Origin: Parenemella sanctibonifatiensis
GTDB taxonomy: Bacteria > Actinomycetota > Actinomycetes > Propionibacteriales > Propionibacteriaceae
Assembly: GCF_002250565.1 (NCBI RefSeq)
Contig: NZ_NMVJ01000009.1
Location: forward strand, 186,001 to 250,000
Direction of reading: 5' to 3'
DNA length: 64,000 nt
Shown here: in pieces, positions 62,547 through 64,000 of the stretch
Layout of the letters: every line of letters begins with the position of its first letter
Position numbering within the stretch: position 1 is the stretch's first letter
Notes under the pieces: generated by a model
The model's input: the letters and a program-made list of their open reading frames with translations, nothing else
What the model was told of the DNA's origin: nothing
Database searches by the model: none
Made by a program: the position numbers and the translations under genes

Positions 62547-63272
62547 ATGGCGTTGCGGACCCAGGGCCGGTCCGGAACGGTGCGGCAGTTCCTGCAGGAG
62601 CTGCATCGGTTCCGTCCCGACACCTTGTCGCGTGGCGATGTCGAGGCGTACACCCGCAAGCAGCCAACCGGCCTGTTCGAGGCGATGGTCTCGGCTCGGG
62701 CGGGCAGCGACCAGCTCACCGCCGAAGAGTTCAGGATCTTGCAGACGATCCTGCGTCGGTTCTACAGCGTGATCGTGATCGACACGGCGAACAATGAGCA
62801 GGCACCGGCCTGGCAGGAGGCGATGCGGGCAGCGTCAGCGTTGATCGTGCCGGTGAAGTGGAAGCCGGACGTGGTCGTGCCGGCGGTGGAGATGCTGGAG
62901 GACCTGCAGAAGACTGCCCCCGAACTGGCTCGGCGTGCGGTCGTGGTTGCCAGCCATGGGGTCGGGGAGGCCGATCCGAAGTACCAGCTCGAAGGGCTGA
63001 ACTATTTGACGCCTCGGGCGGCCAAGGTTGTCGAGCTGCCGACCGATCCACACATTGCCGCCGGCGGTCCGATCCTGTGGGACCAGCTGACCCCGGCGTA
63101 TCGGGCAGGGGTCCAGGCGCTCGGTCTGGCAGTCGCGCAGACCATTCCACAGCCCAGCTTGTCGCCGGGATTGTCACAGCCTCCGGCGAGGATGATGCCG
63201 TCGGCTCCGGCACCGTTGTCACCTCACCCTCAGCCTCCCCAGCCCGCGGGGCCGGGGTACGGAGCTCCATAA
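62547..63272 (+). pseudogene. 5'-truncated ParA/MinD-like ATPase gene
   Basis: The 241-codon frame reads as the second half of a MinD/ParA-type ATPase of the ESX-associated kind: TVRQFLQELHRFRPD, YSVIVIDTANNEQAPA (Walker B-like), SALIVPVKWKPDVVVPAVEM and a Pro-rich tail. The P-loop half is missing. Upstream codons CGC-GGG-ACG before ATG 62547 continue the expected RGTMALRT segment, but earlier sequence is the half palindromic element with an in-frame TGA at 62511. So the gene appears cut by a rearrangement, although ATG 62547 could still be translated. It is followed on the same strand by two membrane-protein genes. Confidence 0.65.
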
Positions 63273-63300
63273 CCCCACCCCTGAAAGGAAGTCCCCTCCT

Positions 63301-63645
63301 ATGAGCAACCTTGAACGGCTACTGGCCATGGTCGTCGCCTACGGCGCCCCCATAGTGCCGATGGAGATCCCGAACCCGATCGAGGGTCTGACCCCATCGC
63401 TGGGCCCGTTCGCCAAGATCGGCCCGACACTGCTGATCTTCCTCGCTGCCATCTGGTTCGTGGCGTTCCTCGTGTGCATCGGCTGGCTGATCGTCAGCAT
63501 CGTCGGAGTCGCCAGGGCCCGGCATGAACGCGACCCTGACGGCAACACTGCGGCCGCCGCGGGGATCGGATGGCCACTGGCCGGCCTCATCGGCTTGGCC
63601 ATGCTTCCCGTGATCGTCGGCGCCGCCCTGTCGACGGCAGGCTGA
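63301..63645 (+). CDS. Small two-helix membrane protein of unknown function
   Basis: 114 residues from ATG 63301, with AAGGAAG about 10 nt upstream. Two transmembrane segments (about 43-70 and 88-112) flank a charged loop (RARHERDPDGN). An N-terminal Pro-rich stretch (MEIPNPIEGLTPSLGPF) precedes them. Placement after a ParA-like gene and before another membrane protein resembles actinobacterial conjugation or secretion clusters, where small two-helix proteins are common, but I recognise no specific family. Confidence 0.65.
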   Translation: MSNLERLLAMVVAYGAPIVPMEIPNPIEGLTPSLGPFAKIGPTLLIFLAAIWFVAFLVCIGWLIVSIVGVARARHERDPDGNTAAAAGIGWPLAGLIGLAMLPVIVGAALSTAG

Positions 63646-63683
63646 CCCCGCCAACTTCTTCGCTGACGAAGGAAAGGTGCCCC

Positions 63684-64000
63684 ATGCCTGTGCGGTCAGA
63701 CAGCCCCGCTGCACCGCCGGATCCACCATCGGACCGTGCCGGTGGTGTGCCGGTCCGCTTGGTGATCGTCGCCGCTGCCGTCGTGGCACTGGTGATCGCG
63801 ATCCTGGTGGTCGTCATCGTGGTGGTGGCGAACCGTCCGGGCCCAGGGCCCGACCCGGCCACAGCCTCACCCACCGTGACCCCTTCGGCCGGCGCCGACA
63901 CATCGGCTCCGCCTCCCAGTGTCGAGCCGTTGGAACGATCCGTGGTCCCGGTGGGCGCCGAGTACGCCACCGGGAAGGTCGGGCCGCTGTTCACCGGCTA
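63684..64000 (+). CDS. Membrane-anchored protein, N-terminal part (3' end outside window)
   Basis: ATG 63684 has GAAGGAAAGG just upstream. The first 105 residues are visible: a short Pro-rich cytoplasmic start, one transmembrane helix (about residues 25-50: LVIVAAAVVALVIAILVVVI), then a Pro/Thr/Ser-rich external linker and the beginning of a folded domain. Such single-pass proteins with a flexible linker occur in secretion and conjugation clusters of actinobacteria. No stop is reached before the window ends. Confidence 0.65.
   Translation, partial: MPVRSDSPAAPPDPPSDRAGGVPVRLVIVAAAVVALVIAILVVVIVVVANRPGPGPDPATASPTVTPSAGADTSAPPPSVEPLERSVVPVGAEYATGKVGPLFTG

Overview
The window is high-GC actinobacterial chromosome with dense genes and strong G/C third-position bias. 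The gene content (polyphosphate glucokinase, Mrp antiporter, type VII secretion-type proteins, an LPxTG surface protein, an ArsC with an N-terminal helical domain, CGNR and DUF1707 proteins, many apparently leaderless genes) fits Propionibacteriales, probably Propionibacteriaceae. That placement is inference and no genus is claimed.

Layout. 0-5.7 kb: end of a PRC-barrel protein, an ABC1/UbiB-type kinase, a Tat/lipobox solute-binding protein and a membrane-anchored cutinase. 5.7-20.4 kb: mostly minus-strand single genes (Ski2-like helicase, GNAT, degenerate KDPG-aldolase-like protein, YjbR and VOC pair, EEP phosphatase, Ig-like surface protein, PL8 polysaccharide lyase, dGTPase, DUF559 protein), with plus-strand genes for a membrane protein, a CoA-type NUDIX enzyme and an SH3/LAS peptidase. 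20.9-29.1 kb: pgi, then a complete overlapping mrpA(B)-C-D-E-F-G operon. 29.4-35.6 kb: Tat-exported NamZ-like muramidase and gamma-glutamyltransferase, ArsC-like phosphatase, YdcF protein, sulfatase. 35.6-42 kb: alpha/beta hydrolase, membrane protein, aldo/keto reductase, argS, DUF6886 protein and a Thr-Pro-rich LPxTG protein. 42.2-46.7 kb: a translationally coupled operon of two LLM flavin monooxygenases and an FAD/NAD(P) protein. 46.7-48.5 kb: a three-gene type VII-secretion-like cassette. 48.5-53.2 kb: two paralogous secreted beta-helix proteins and a Tat-exported protein among five copies of a palindromic repeat. 53.2-60.4 kb: APH kinase, ppgK, galE, CGNR regulator, EamA transporter, paired PH-domain proteins, DUF1707 protein. 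60.5-64 kb: two tRNA-Gly genes, nanK-nanE, a 5'-truncated ParA-like gene and two membrane proteins that may begin a mobile or secretion cluster.

The most unusual signal is a dispersed repeat of nearly constant length: ten copies of a 75-bp element (one is 74 bp), with 13-bp terminal arms of the form CCCTGAARCGTCC / GGACGYTTCAGGG. Most copies sit at gene 3' ends. Two almost identical copies lie inside a 126-bp direct repeat flanking one exported-protein gene. Half of an eleventh copy is fused to the broken parA-like gene. Other notable signals are an excess of the palindrome CGTACG, twelve genes with a -10 hexamer only 6-7 nt before the start codon, and two genes whose stop-codon region is tandemly duplicated in frame.

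All calls come from reading the sequence and translations by eye; no database search was run.
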